This document shows positions 36,435 to 45,238 of a stretch of 64,000 bases of DNA, in pieces. Where the stretch lies: NCBI GenBank assembly GCA_945865525.1, contig CAMBDY010000002.1, positions 1 to 64,000 of the forward strand. The letters are read 5' to 3'. The notes under the pieces are model-generated. The model saw nothing but the letters and a program-made list of their open reading frames with translations. It searched no databases and had not been told where the DNA came from. A program made the position numbers and the translations under genes. Position 1 is the first letter of the stretch. Each line of letters opens with the position of its first letter. The stretch is from Nitrospira lenta. GTDB taxonomy: Bacteria; Nitrospirota; Nitrospiria; Nitrospirales; Nitrospiraceae.

Positions 36435-37349
36435 ATGAGCTTCATTTCACTCGACCAACTCCGCACGGCATCCCAGGCTGTCACCCATCAGCCATCAGCC
36501 GTCAGCACGTCCAGAAGACTCCCTGTCTGGTTTAAGGTGGAGGCCAAGACCGGTCCGGACTATCTCGATATTAGGCAGACGGTGGACCGGCTCCAGCTCC
36601 ATACCATCTGCGAAGAAGCGCGCTGTCCGAACCGATGGGAGTGTTGGAACGCCCGTACCGCCACATTCCTCATCCTGGGAGACATCTGCACCCGATCCTG
36701 CCACTACTGCTCGGTTAAAACCGGCCGGCCATTGGCGATCGATCATGGAGAACCGATGCGCGTCGCTGAAGCAGTCAGGGTCCTGGGCCTGAGACATGCC
36801 GTTATCACTTCGGTGAACCGAGATGAATTGGAAGACGGTGGCGCCACTACCTTTGCTGACACAATCCGCCAAACCAGACAGCTCAGCCCTGACTGCACCA
36901 TCGAAGTCTTGATCCCCGACTTCGCCGGCAATGCAGCAGCCCTCGCGACGGTCTGCACCGAGAAACCAGATATCCTTAATCACAACATTGAAACTGTCGA
37001 ACGGCTGTTTCCTTCCCTCAGGCCCCAGGGAAAGTATCAACGATCTCTCGACGTCTTGTCCCAGGCTAAACAATTGGGGATGATGACCAAATCAGGGCTC
37101 ATTCTGGGAATGGGCGAAACGGTACAGGAGGCCCGTAACGTCATGCGTGACCTCCGCGCCGTTGGCTGCGACATCATGACGATTGGCCAATATCTCCAGC
37201 CGACAAGAGCGCACCTGCCGGTCGCCCGCTACTACGATCCTAGCGAGTTTGCGATTTTGAAAGAGGAGGGGAGTGCCCTCGGCTTCACCCACGTTGAATC
37301 AGGCCCGCTCGTTCGCAGCTCCTACCATGCCGCGCAGCACGTATCCTAA
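36435..37349 (+). CDS. lipA: Lipoyl synthase
   Basis: 304 aa radical SAM enzyme that inserts two sulfurs into octanoyl-lysine of lipoyl domains. Both clusters are complete: the auxiliary, sacrificial cluster Cys59-X4-Cys64-X5-Cys70 (CEEARCPNRWEC) and the radical SAM cluster Cys85-X3-Cys89-X2-Cys92 (CTRSCHYC). The C-terminal RSSYHA supplies the Ser ligand. A 30-residue Ser/Thr/Gln-rich head precedes the conserved body. No lipB or lipM is in the window. It ends the mrp operon; Mrp-type carriers are known to support Fe-S enzymes of this class. Confidence 0.95.
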   Translation: MSFISLDQLRTASQAVTHQPSAVSTSRRLPVWFKVEAKTGPDYLDIRQTVDRLQLHTICEEARCPNRWECWNARTATFLILGDICTRSCHYCSVKTGRPLAIDHGEPMRVAEAVRVLGLRHAVITSVNRDELEDGGATTFADTIRQTRQLSPDCTIEVLIPDFAGNAAALATVCTEKPDILNHNIETVERLFPSLRPQGKYQRSLDVLSQAKQLGMMTKSGLILGMGETVQEARNVMRDLRAVGCDIMTIGQYLQPTRAHLPVARYYDPSEFAILKEEGSALGFTHVESGPLVRSSYHAAQHVS

Positions 37350-37427
37350 GGCTGGCCTACTTAGTTCATCGTGTCGATCTGGTCTGCAGCGTCGTTCAGT
37401 CTCGCTAGTTCGCCTTCTCGGGTTTCT

Positions 37428-37476
37428 GGTCCGGCCGACACGATCGGCCTACTAGACCTGAGGAGCGGCGTTTTTT
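37428..37476 (+). terminator. Palindrome plus T run after lipA
   Basis: GGCCGA-CACGA-TCGGCC (37433-37449) with outer arms GGTC (37428-37431) and GACC (37455-37458), then 12 bases and TTTTTT (37471-37476). The gap between hairpin and T run is longer than usual, so this is only a candidate terminator of the mrp-lipA operon. Confidence 0.35.
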
Positions 37477-37484
37477 GTGCCTAG

Positions 37485-37502
37485 CCAAGGCCAGCGCCTT
37501 GG
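37485..37502. repeat. Perfect short hairpin CCAAGGC-CAGC-GCCTTGG
   Basis: 7-bp perfect stem with a 4-base loop in the gap between lipA and the RCK_C gene. No T run on either side. It is one of several palindromes packed in 37350-37510; no coding frame there is convincing. Confidence 0.4.
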
Positions 37503-37646
37503 TGATGAAGGCTTGCACGGTGCTTCTCAGATTTGATTGCGCTATTGACCGACGGGGAGCAGAAGAGTAAAGCTGCGCAACGATCCTAGTGATTAACTTA
37601 AGAGTTGACATAATACTTCTTATCAGACGTAAGAGATTTGCCGGTT

Positions 37647-38306
37647 ATGCCCCTTGAACTGCTAACTCGCATCCAACACGAGCTATCAATTACTAGTAGC
37701 GCCATCCTTGAAACCGTGCTAGCCATCGCTGAGCGGGTCAATCGCAAGGTGAAGGTCCTGCGCCTCCATAACCAAGCGGCGCAGCTACTGCGCCAGATCG
37801 AACAGGTCCATAGTGAACTCGGCAGGCAAATTGCTGCGCTCGCCTCTCGGCAGATCCCATACAGTTCCACGTCACAGGTTCCGCCCCACCAGCTGGAAAA
37901 GCTTATTAGGCAAGCTGGCCTACGCATTCAACATCTCAAGCATATGCTGACTACCGTGGACAACCAGCTCCGCGAGCTCCGATTGGAAACGATCCACCAC
38001 GAGCTTCTGACGCTACAGCAGGATTTGAGCCTTCGCGCGGCGGCCCTTGAACGGTTCCCGGTCATCCAAGGCGCACCTGTAGTCGGAAAGACACTCGCGG
38101 AGATGGGGCTGCCTGCGTCGGTCCGCCTAGTGACCATTATTCGTGGCCCATTTCTCGTACCGCCTGACGAGGCCCGAACACTTCGCATCGACGATGTGGC
38201 AATCATGATCGGGCCACAAGCAGATCTTGCGCTGGCGCACGCATGGTTCGATCCGACTCGAAACGCCTTGCCAGCCTTAGCGACAAGACGAGGGTCGTCT
38301 GCGTGA
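37647..38306 (+). CDS. Helical protein with C-terminal RCK_C (TrkA-C) domain
   Basis: About 219 aa. Residues ~1-135 are almost wholly helical with coiled-coil character (LRLHNQAAQLLRQIEQVHSELGRQIAAL). Residues ~145-205 match the TrkA-C/RCK_C pattern: GAPVVGKTLAEMGLPASVRLVTIIRGPFL (read as separate parts) then RIDDVAIMIGP. RCK_C domains bind small ligands and regulate cation channels or transporters, normally after an RCK_N Rossmann domain that is missing here. No channel gene is adjacent. ATG 37647 has only a weak AAGAG upstream; TTG 37638 is possible. htrA follows 29 bases later. Confidence 0.65.
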   Translation: MPLELLTRIQHELSITSSAILETVLAIAERVNRKVKVLRLHNQAAQLLRQIEQVHSELGRQIAALASRQIPYSSTSQVPPHQLEKLIRQAGLRIQHLKHMLTTVDNQLRELRLETIHHELLTLQQDLSLRAAALERFPVIQGAPVVGKTLAEMGLPASVRLVTIIRGPFLVPPDEARTLRIDDVAIMIGPQADLALAHAWFDPTRNALPALATRRGSSA

Positions 38307-38335
38307 GATACAATACTCACACGAGGTACTGAGTT

Positions 38336-39724
38336 ATGCGTACGTGGCACATCCTAGTCTGCTGTGGATTCTTCGCCTGGCAGGGTGCCCAGATAACCTG
38401 GGCCGCGCCAGCCGCTGAGCCAACCACGCTCAAGTCTAGTGACTCACCGGGCCTCCGCCTACTGGAAGAAATTCAAACCGTAGTCACCGACCTGGCCGAA
38501 TCAGCAAAACTCTCCGTCGTGAACCTCATTCCCCTTTCCGGGCCAGGACGCGGACAGGACCTCTCACGCGAGCGACTTTCCAATGCACCAAGCTCAGGGT
38601 CTGGCGTCGTCATCGATCCAAACGGATACATCATCACTAACAGTCATGTGATCGGCGAAGCGACGGAAGTTGAAGTCCGCTTTTCCGATACCTCCAAACT
38701 GATCGCGCAGGTTGTCGGCAAAGATCAGGATACGGACTTGGCCGTCCTCAAAGTTGCCGCCACTCATCCCCTCGCGAGCGCAAAATTTGGAGACTCTTCC
38801 AGCGTTCGCGTGGGCCAATGGGTCCTTGCAGTAGGCAATCCCTTCGGGCTTGATCGGACCGTCACTCTCGGCGTCGTCAGCGGAATCGGACGCGAAAATA
38901 TCAATCTCTCGCGCTATGAAAACTTTATTCAGACAGACGCTTCCATCAATCCCGGCAACTCGGGCGGTCCCCTCTTCAATCTTCGTGGCGAAATTATTGG
39001 TATCAATACCGCAATTATTAACTTCGCCCAAGGAATCGGATTTGCCATTCCATCCAGTATGGCTGAGCATGTGTTTCAGCAAATACGCATGCAAGGTCGG
39101 GTGGCGCGTGGCTGGCTGGGCGTTGGCATTCAACCGCTCACGGTTGAGCTCGCAAATAAGTTCGGTGTGAAGGAAAACGAAGGGGTCCTGATCAATGAAG
39201 TCTTCGAAAAGGACCCAGCGGCAGCAGCGGGGATCAAGCCGGGCGACATCCTCACCCGTATCGGGGTCACGGTCATCGACACGCCCAACCGGTTGTCGCG
39301 GGTTGTAGCCGGCCTGCTTCCAGGCACCACGGAAAAAGTTGAGATCGTCCGCGATCAGCAGCGCCTGGTGCTGGACGTCGCCCTCATCGAACGCCACGAC
39401 CACGCTAGTACGGTCACTCTACGGACCCGTACCGACGTGAAACTCGGACTCGGTGTCCAGGATTTGACGGCTAGCCTCGTCGATAAATTCAAACTGAGGG
39501 AAAGCCGTGGGGTGCTCATCGCCAAGGTAGAGCTGGGCAGCCTCGCCGAATCGGAAGGACTGCACGAGGGAGACCTGATCAAGGAAGTCAATCGTGTGGA
39601 AGTGGGATCGGTTGAAGAATTCAGCAATGCGGTTTTGAAGGTCCGACGGGGCGGTCCCATCCTGCTGTATGTGCTGCGAGAAAATCGCACGTTCTACGTC
39701 ATGCTGAAATTGACCGAGCCCTGA
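38336..39724 (+). CDS. Periplasmic serine protease, HtrA/DegP-DegQ family
   Basis: 462 aa. A signal peptide (about 1-23, ending TWAAPA) directs it to the periplasm. The trypsin-like domain has the triad His104 (TNSHVI), Asp134 (DTDLAVLKV) and Ser209 (GNSGGPL). Two PDZ domains follow (about 265-350 and 370-460), the DegP/DegQ layout. It degrades or refolds damaged envelope proteins. Whether it is DegP- or DegQ-like cannot be told by eye. GAGG precedes the ATG. It may be co-transcribed with the RCK_C gene. Confidence 0.92.
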   Translation: MRTWHILVCCGFFAWQGAQITWAAPAAEPTTLKSSDSPGLRLLEEIQTVVTDLAESAKLSVVNLIPLSGPGRGQDLSRERLSNAPSSGSGVVIDPNGYIITNSHVIGEATEVEVRFSDTSKLIAQVVGKDQDTDLAVLKVAATHPLASAKFGDSSSVRVGQWVLAVGNPFGLDRTVTLGVVSGIGRENINLSRYENFIQTDASINPGNSGGPLFNLRGEIIGINTAIINFAQGIGFAIPSSMAEHVFQQIRMQGRVARGWLGVGIQPLTVELANKFGVKENEGVLINEVFEKDPAAAAGIKPGDILTRIGVTVIDTPNRLSRVVAGLLPGTTEKVEIVRDQQRLVLDVALIERHDHASTVTLRTRTDVKLGLGVQDLTASLVDKFKLRESRGVLIAKVELGSLAESEGLHEGDLIKEVNRVEVGSVEEFSNAVLKVRRGGPILLYVLRENRTFYVMLKLTEP

Positions 39725-39967
39725 GAGATCAGATCGAGGCCGGGTCTCTTTGCGCGCCCCCCTTCATGCCCCTACATTGCTAGGCGACATTGTAAGGAGC
39801 CACTCAAAAGTCGTCAAAACGCTGGTATCTCTCACGCCAGCTCTTCGTGGCCGGCCACCCTCGCATGCCGGCTAAATTCCGCAGATCTCCACCACAGCAG
39901 TAGCCTTGCCCCTTCAAAAACGCTATGTTAGAGTGAGTCGCTCCTGAACTGCCTCTCGCCAAAAACT

Positions 39968-40549
39968 ATGCGTATCATTGCCGGATCCCACCGAGGCCGA
40001 CGCCTTAGTGGGCCAGAAGGGACGGCTCTCCGCCCCACATCAGATAAGGTTCGTGAGGCCATTTTTTCGATTCTGGGGCCTCATGTAAGTGGAAGTCGTT
40101 TTCTTGATTTGTACGCTGGGACAGGAGCCGTCGGGATTGAAGCCTTAAGCCGTGGTGCCGTCGCCGTCACCTTTGTCGAATCAGACCCCACAGCTGTGAA
40201 GCTGTTACAGAAAAACCTACAGGCCTGTCAGCTGCAGGACCGAGCCAAGGTCTACATAACACAGGCCGCCACATTTCTCGCGCGACAAGACTGGTGGGAT
40301 GGCCCCTATGATATCCTCTTTGCAGATCCACCTTATGCCGCGCTGGATGAGTGGGAGATCTTGACTCATGCCTGGAGACCAGGGCTGCTACCGGAAGAGG
40401 CGATCATGATTATTGAGCAGGACTCGCGTGCGACATTGCCTAACTCGATCGCCCATGCGATTCTTGCGCGGAGATACGTCTACGGCGACACCGCGCTCTA
40501 TCGGTATCGCCTATCGCCATCAAACATGGCAGAGTCACCCGCATCATGA
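39968..40549 (+). CDS. rsmD: 16S rRNA (guanine966-N2)-methyltransferase
   Basis: 193 aa. The SAM motif FLDLYAGTGAVGIEALSRGA (about 46-65), acidic FVESD, and catalytic DPPY (about 120) identify RsmD; the N-terminal GSHRGRRL and LRPTSDKVREAIFSIL blocks are diagnostic. Its stop overlaps the coaD start by ATGA, and rsmD-coaD is a widely conserved pair. Confidence 0.95.
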   Translation: MRIIAGSHRGRRLSGPEGTALRPTSDKVREAIFSILGPHVSGSRFLDLYAGTGAVGIEALSRGAVAVTFVESDPTAVKLLQKNLQACQLQDRAKVYITQAATFLARQDWWDGPYDILFADPPYAALDEWEILTHAWRPGLLPEEAIMIIEQDSRATLPNSIAHAILARRYVYGDTALYRYRLSPSNMAESPAS

Positions 40550-41034
40550 AAATTGGCATCTACCCAGGAACTTTCGATCCCATTACCCATGGCCACATGG
40601 ACATCATCACGCGCAGCTTGAAGGTATTCGATCAGGTGGTGGTCGCCGTCGCGCCAAATTCAGCCAAACATCCCCTCTTCACGCTGACTGAACGGCTGGA
40701 GATGATTCGGACCGTCACGCAGGAAACTCAAGGAGTACAGGTTACCCACTTTGACGGCCTGCTCGTAGACTATGTCCAGCGCTACGGAGCTCATGCGATC
40801 ATCCGGGGGTTGCGGGCCATCTCAGACTTTGAGCATGAATTTCAGATGGCCCTCATCAATCGCAAAATCGCCAAGCAAGTCGAAACAGTCTTCCTCATGC
40901 CCAGTGAGGAATATACCTATTTATCGTCCAGTATCATTAAAGACGTCGCCACCCATGGCGGGGCGCTCACGGAATTCCTGCATCCAGAAGTGGCGCGCCG
41001 GCTGCAGGAGCGAATCAGGAGTTTGAAAACATGA
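40546..41034 (+). CDS. coaD: Phosphopantetheine adenylyltransferase
   Basis: 162 aa; penultimate step of CoA synthesis. Nucleotidyltransferase motif GTFDPITHGHMDII (about 8-21), IIRGLRAISDFEHEFQMA and YLSSSIIKDVATHGG are typical. The following aminotransferase overlaps by ATGA, so rsmD, coaD and the aminotransferase gene form a coupled trio. Together with coaBC at 25 kb, the window holds three CoA-pathway activities. Confidence 0.95.
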   Translation: MKIGIYPGTFDPITHGHMDIITRSLKVFDQVVVAVAPNSAKHPLFTLTERLEMIRTVTQETQGVQVTHFDGLLVDYVQRYGAHAIIRGLRAISDFEHEFQMALINRKIAKQVETVFLMPSEEYTYLSSSIIKDVATHGGALTEFLHPEVARRLQERIRSLKT

Positions 41035-42224
41035 AGCTTGCTGCACGCGCAGGGCGGATCACCCCCTCCCCGACTTTGGCTATGGCCGCCACCGCAAAAG
41101 CCATGGCAGCAAGCGGGATCGACGTCGCTGATTTTTCGTCCGGAGAACCCGATTTTGACACGCCAGAACCGGTCAAGGCCGCGGCCGAAGCTGCGATTCG
41201 TGCCGGGTTCACTAAATACACACCCTCGTCCGGTATCGATGAACTACGCCACGCCATTATTGACAAGCTGCAGAGGGAGCAAGGGCTCCACTACGAAAAG
41301 TCCCAGGTGCTGGTTTCCTGCGGTGCCAAACATTCCCTCTATAACCTAGCCGAAGCCTTGCTCGAAGCAGGTGACGAGTTGATCATTCCCGTGCCCTATT
41401 GGGTCTCCTATGCAGATCAAACTCTGCTCAACGACGCGACACCGGTGTTTTTACAAACTCGCGAAGAAGATGGTTACGCCATTGATGCCCAAGAAATAAC
41501 GCGGTTGGTAACTCCACGGACCAAAGCGATCATCGTCAATAGTCCTTGCAACCCCACCGGTGCAACCTACAACCGCGCAACGCTTGAACAGTTGGCAGAA
41601 CTGGCCGTCAGCCGAGACCTGCTCCTGATTTCCGATGAGATTTATGAAAAGGTCCTCTATAACGGCGCCACCCATACGAGCATTGCATCATTGGGACCGG
41701 AGGTGGCAGCCCGCACCGTCGTCATCAACGGAGTTTCGAAAGCCTATGCCATGACCGGCTGGCGGATTGGCTACGCAGCGGGACCGAAAGACCTCTTGAC
41801 CGCGATGGCTAACATTCAAAGTCAGAGCACCTCAAACCCCTGCTCCATTTCCCAAAAGGCTGCTGTGGTAGCCTTACGTGAAGGTGATGCCTTTACGAAA
41901 AAGATGGTCAGTGAGTTCGACCGGCGGCGGCGCGTGATCGTTGATCGACTCAATGCGATGTCAGGCATTCGCTGCCCGATGCCTAGCGGAGCATTTTATG
42001 CCTTTCCCAATGTGAGCGGATTGCTTGGACGGAAGAGTCCCACCGGCACCATCTCCACCCCGACTGATCTGGCCAACTATCTCTTGAAGGAGTTCCAGGT
42101 CGCCGTAGTCCCCGGTGAGCCGTTCGGGAGCAACCAGCATATCCGGCTCTCCTATGCGACCAGCCTGGAGACGATTGTCCGTGGCATGGATCGCCTCGAC
42201 GCAGCATTCAAGCAGCTCACCTAA
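41031..42224 (+). CDS. Class I aminotransferase, aspartate type (Ib)
   Basis: 397 aa PLP enzyme. SSGEPDFDTP (about 36-45), KYTPSSGIDELR, SPCNPTGATY, LLISDEIYEKVLY and the PLP lysine in NGVSKAYAMTGWRIGY (about 230-246) are all typical of subgroup Ib aspartate aminotransferases. It probably interconverts aspartate and oxaloacetate with 2-oxoglutarate; some relatives also accept prephenate, which I cannot exclude. It is translationally coupled to coaD. Confidence 0.88.
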   Translation: MKLAARAGRITPSPTLAMAATAKAMAASGIDVADFSSGEPDFDTPEPVKAAAEAAIRAGFTKYTPSSGIDELRHAIIDKLQREQGLHYEKSQVLVSCGAKHSLYNLAEALLEAGDELIIPVPYWVSYADQTLLNDATPVFLQTREEDGYAIDAQEITRLVTPRTKAIIVNSPCNPTGATYNRATLEQLAELAVSRDLLLISDEIYEKVLYNGATHTSIASLGPEVAARTVVINGVSKAYAMTGWRIGYAAGPKDLLTAMANIQSQSTSNPCSISQKAAVVALREGDAFTKKMVSEFDRRRRVIVDRLNAMSGIRCPMPSGAFYAFPNVSGLLGRKSPTGTISTPTDLANYLLKEFQVAVVPGEPFGSNQHIRLSYATSLETIVRGMDRLDAAFKQLT

Positions 42225-42297
42225 CTGAGTGCTCATCGTGAGCCCTCCATCAGTGTGACGGGACCAGTTTTGTTGTTTTAGGAGGAGGAAACGAATC

Positions 42298-42687
42298 GTG
42301 CCAATCTACGAATATCAATGTGACGGCTGCGCGGATCGGTTTGAAGTCAAACAAAGCATGAAAGATGATGCCCTCAGTGCCTGCCCGAAATGCGGGAAGC
42401 CTGTCCAGCGACTCATTTCCTCACCCGCCATCATGTTCAAGGGCAGTGGATGGTACGTGACCGACTACTCTGACAAAATGAAACCAGCCGCAGGGACTGA
42501 CGCGCCTACCCCCAAGACAGGGGAAAAGAAAGAGGCGGCGCCCAGCGCGGTTGAGCAAACGGCATCGGCCGGTCCTGCGACTCCCGCTTCTCCCTCCGCG
42601 TCCACGCCGGCCAGCGCCCCATCCAGTCCAGCTCCGGCCGCCTCCAGCACCACGACAACCGCACCCTCGTCTTCTACTGCCAAATGA
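42298..42687 (+). CDS. FmdB-type zinc-ribbon protein with disordered tail
   Basis: 129 aa. The N-terminal ~60 residues are the FmdB/CxxC regulatory-type zinc ribbon: YEYQCDGCADRFEV and ACPKCGKPVQRLIS, four Cys in two CxxC pairs, then GSGWYVTDYS. The rest is a low-complexity Ala/Pro/Ser/Thr tail. Function is unknown; the family is small and often linked to translation or Fe-S genes. The start is GTG with TAGGAGGAGG upstream. Confidence 0.85.
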   Translation: MPIYEYQCDGCADRFEVKQSMKDDALSACPKCGKPVQRLISSPAIMFKGSGWYVTDYSDKMKPAAGTDAPTPKTGEKKEAAPSAVEQTASAGPATPASPSASTPASAPSSPAPAASSTTTTAPSSSTAK

Positions 42688-42705
42688 GCAGCGGAGGGCG
42701 GTGCG

Positions 42706-43152
42706 CTAGCGCGCGGCTCCTTGCTCTATGGCTGCGCCACGATAATCTGGCGCGGTTGCCTTCGCTGCCTTTTTCTTTCCTAGGTTGTAGAACCGCTTTA
42801 CTGACATGCGTTTGGGGGAATACTTCGGCGCAGTGACTTTCATCGACTTCGTAGACTTAACTTGCGCCGCCGCCAGACTGCCCTGTAAATTGCCAATCAT
42901 GGCCGCCTTATCACGGTTCTCCTTCGTGAGATCATCTACCTGCACCTGTAGATCGTCCCGCACCTTCCCAAATGACGCTACTTGATTCTCGAGCTGAACC
43001 TTCTCCGCGGTCACCATCTGCAGCTCAGCGCGAAGTTGTTCAACTTGTGCTTGGAGCGCCGGTGGCCAGTAATCGCATCCAGATAGACTGACTCCGGACA
43101 GCATGATTGCTACCGCTACCAGAAAGTTGCGCACCATCATGATTTGAATCAT
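42706..43152 (-). CDS. Coiled-coil lipoprotein, unknown
   Basis: 148 aa. A lipoprotein signal with lipobox LSGC (about 23-26) is followed by a long coiled coil (about 35-90: LQAQVEQLRAELQMV...KVRDDLQVQVDDL) and a strongly basic tail (SPKRMSVKRFYNLGKKKAAKA) that could bind peptidoglycan, LPS or nucleic acid. The layout recalls murein-lipoprotein-like spacers, but no family is recognised. AGGAG is 7 bases from the ATG. Its 3' end faces the FmdB gene with a GCGCTAGCGC palindrome at the junction. Confidence 0.65.
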   Translation of the reverse strand: MIQIMMVRNFLVAVAIMLSGVSLSGCDYWPPALQAQVEQLRAELQMVTAEKVQLENQVASFGKVRDDLQVQVDDLTKENRDKAAMIGNLQGSLAAAQVKSTKSMKVTAPKYSPKRMSVKRFYNLGKKKAAKATAPDYRGAAIEQGAAR

Positions 43153-43191
43153 CAGAATTCTCCTTTTAATATGAATATTCGACCGGTTTCA

Positions 43192-43884
43192 TCAACTTAC
43201 TGCCTCGAGTTGCAGCCCATGAGCGGCCAACTCTTGCGCGATGACGCCTCGCGCGATGGCTCCCTCGCGCACGATTCGAATCGGCCCCTGCACATCGACA
43301 ACGGTAGATGGGCGCCCGCCAGGCGTCGGCCCTGCATCGACGATCAGGTCGACCTCTTCCCCGAGATTCGCCTGAACATCTTCAGCCATGATGGGTGGTG
43401 CGAGGCCTTCACGATTCGCACTGGTACCCGTCACAGGCCCGATCAACCGCAAGAGATTAATCAGCGAATGGCAGGCGCTCAGGCGAATCCCGACTGAGCC
43501 GGTTCCTGCCGTCACGGCGCTAGGGAGGGCCACCGCTGCGGAAAAGATGATCGTTAGAGGTCCGGGCCAGAACGCCTTCATCAAGACAGTGGCAGCGGGG
43601 GGAATCGCCTGAACCAAAGGCGCTAATTGAGATTGCTCTCCAATCAGAAGAAGAATCGGTTTACCCTCTGAGCGGCCCTTGACCCGCCATAGCCTGGCCA
43701 GTGCCTGCTCATTAAATGGAGCGGCCGCCAGTCCGTAGAAACTTTCTGTCGGCAGCACGCACAGACCTCCCGCGTCGAGCAGGCCGCGCACCTGTACGGC
43801 AAGGACCGAAATGGTCGCAGCCTCGTAGCGCTCGATCTTTGCCCTGGCAGGAGTCATCAGTTCCATTCTAGTTACGGGCGACAT
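43192..43884 (-). CDS. Sua5/YciO/YrdC-family threonylcarbamoyl-AMP synthase
   Basis: 230 aa. The YrdC fold is recognised by LPTESFYGLAA (about 44-54), VKGRSEGKPILLLI, FWPGPLTIIFSA, GSVGIRLSACH, GTSANREG and PSTVVDV. It makes the threonylcarbamoyl-AMP that TsaD uses for tRNA t6A. Length fits the short TsaC form without the Sua5 C-terminal domain. The start overlaps the purD stop by 13 bases; a later ATG at 43866 is possible. Confidence 0.88.
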   Translation of the reverse strand: MSPVTRMELMTPARAKIERYEAATISVLAVQVRGLLDAGGLCVLPTESFYGLAAAPFNEQALARLWRVKGRSEGKPILLLIGEQSQLAPLVQAIPPAATVLMKAFWPGPLTIIFSAAVALPSAVTAGTGSVGIRLSACHSLINLLRLIGPVTGTSANREGLAPPIMAEDVQANLGEEVDLIVDAGPTPGGRPSTVVDVQGPIRIVREGAIARGVIAQELAAHGLQLEAVS

Positions 43885-45152
43885 GCAAACGCCCGGTGGG
43901 CAATATCCGTACGGTAATGCGCACCATCAAAAGTAATCGACCGGGTCATGCGATAGGCTTCTGCTTGGGCAACTGCCAGAGTCTTCCCTAATCCTGTAAC
44001 GCCCAGTACCCGCCCTCCTGCCGTCATGATCTTGGCGCCGGTTCGTGCTGTGCCTGCATGGAAGACCATCGTCGCCGGATCGGGCAGAGGCGGCAATCCG
44101 TCAATTACGCAACCCGTTTGATAGGAACCAGGGTAGCCTGCTGAAGTCATCACAACACAGACTGCCGTTTCCGCATGCCACTCGACGCGCAGCTGATCAA
44201 GCCGGTGTTCCACCACCGCCTCAATCACCTCCAGCAAATCAGTCTTAAGCAATGGCAGGATGACTTGCGTTTCCGGATCTCCCATCCTGGCATTGAACTC
44301 CAAAACGTAAGGTAGCCCCTTCACAACCATCAGTCCGGCATACAGAACGCCCTGAAAGGGACAACCCATGCGCGACAGCGTTTCAACGGCTGGATAGAAA
44401 ACCTGCTTTGTAACCTCTTCACACAGGGCCGCCGTGCCAAGCGGAGCAGGACAATAGGCACCCATGCCCCCCGTATTGGGCCCCACATCACCATCACCAA
44501 CCCGTTTATGATCCTGCGCCGGCAGCATCGGCGACACGGTCCGGCCATCCGTGAAGGCCATGATCGTCAGTTCTTCGCCATCAAGGAACTGTTCGATCAA
44601 CACGCGCTGGCCGGCCGGGCCAAATACGGCATGTTCCATCGAATCACGCACGGCCTGTTTCGCTGCCTCATGGGTCGTCGCGACCACCACGCCCTTCCCC
44701 TGCGCCAATCCATCAGCCTTTACCACCACCGGCAGTTCGTGCTGCTCGAGATAGGCCAGGGCCGGAGCGAGATGGTCGAAACTCTGCGCGGCTGGCGTGC
44801 GAATCTTGGCACTAGCCATGATCTCCTTAGAAAAGACCTTGCTAGCTTCAATACGTGAGGCACTTTTCGTCGGACCAAATATTTTGAGCTTAGCTTCACG
44901 GAATTCATCGACGATACCCAGTGCTAGTGGCGCTTCTGGACCTACGACTGTCAGATCAATCTGCTCCGACTGGACAAAAGTTTTCAGCCCAGCAATATCG
45001 TCAGCGTTGATCGGCACACAGGTGGCGAGGGATTCAATGCCCGCATTGCCAGGCGCACAGTAGAGCCTGGGCTTGCGTGGACTCTGCGCGAGCTTCCACA
45101 CCATCGTGTGCTCCCGCCCCCCGCTCCCGATGACAAGAATCTTCACCGCCAT
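43872..45152 (-). CDS. purD: Phosphoribosylamine-glycine ligase
   Basis: 426 aa ATP-grasp enzyme; second step of purine synthesis, making GAR. IGSGGREHTMVWKLA, KADGLAQGKGVVVA, LPAQDHKRVGDGDVGPNTGGMG and NARMGDPETQVILP are diagnostic. It lies between purH (86 bases upstream) and the tsaC-like gene on the same strand, a typical purH-purD pair. Confidence 0.96.
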   Translation of the reverse strand: MAVKILVIGSGGREHTMVWKLAQSPRKPRLYCAPGNAGIESLATCVPINADDIAGLKTFVQSEQIDLTVVGPEAPLALGIVDEFREAKLKIFGPTKSASRIEASKVFSKEIMASAKIRTPAAQSFDHLAPALAYLEQHELPVVVKADGLAQGKGVVVATTHEAAKQAVRDSMEHAVFGPAGQRVLIEQFLDGEELTIMAFTDGRTVSPMLPAQDHKRVGDGDVGPNTGGMGAYCPAPLGTAALCEEVTKQVFYPAVETLSRMGCPFQGVLYAGLMVVKGLPYVLEFNARMGDPETQVILPLLKTDLLEVIEAVVEHRLDQLRVEWHAETAVCVVMTSAGYPGSYQTGCVIDGLPPLPDPATMVFHAGTARTGAKIMTAGGRVLGVTGLGKTLAVAQAEAYRMTRSITFDGAHYRTDIAHRAFACRP

Positions 45153-45238
45153 CCCCTCAACTATTTCCTGAAGTAGTACGCGCAGACCGGATGTTCAACC
45201 CAGCATTCCAGCAAGGCTACAGGCGAAGGCAACATCCA

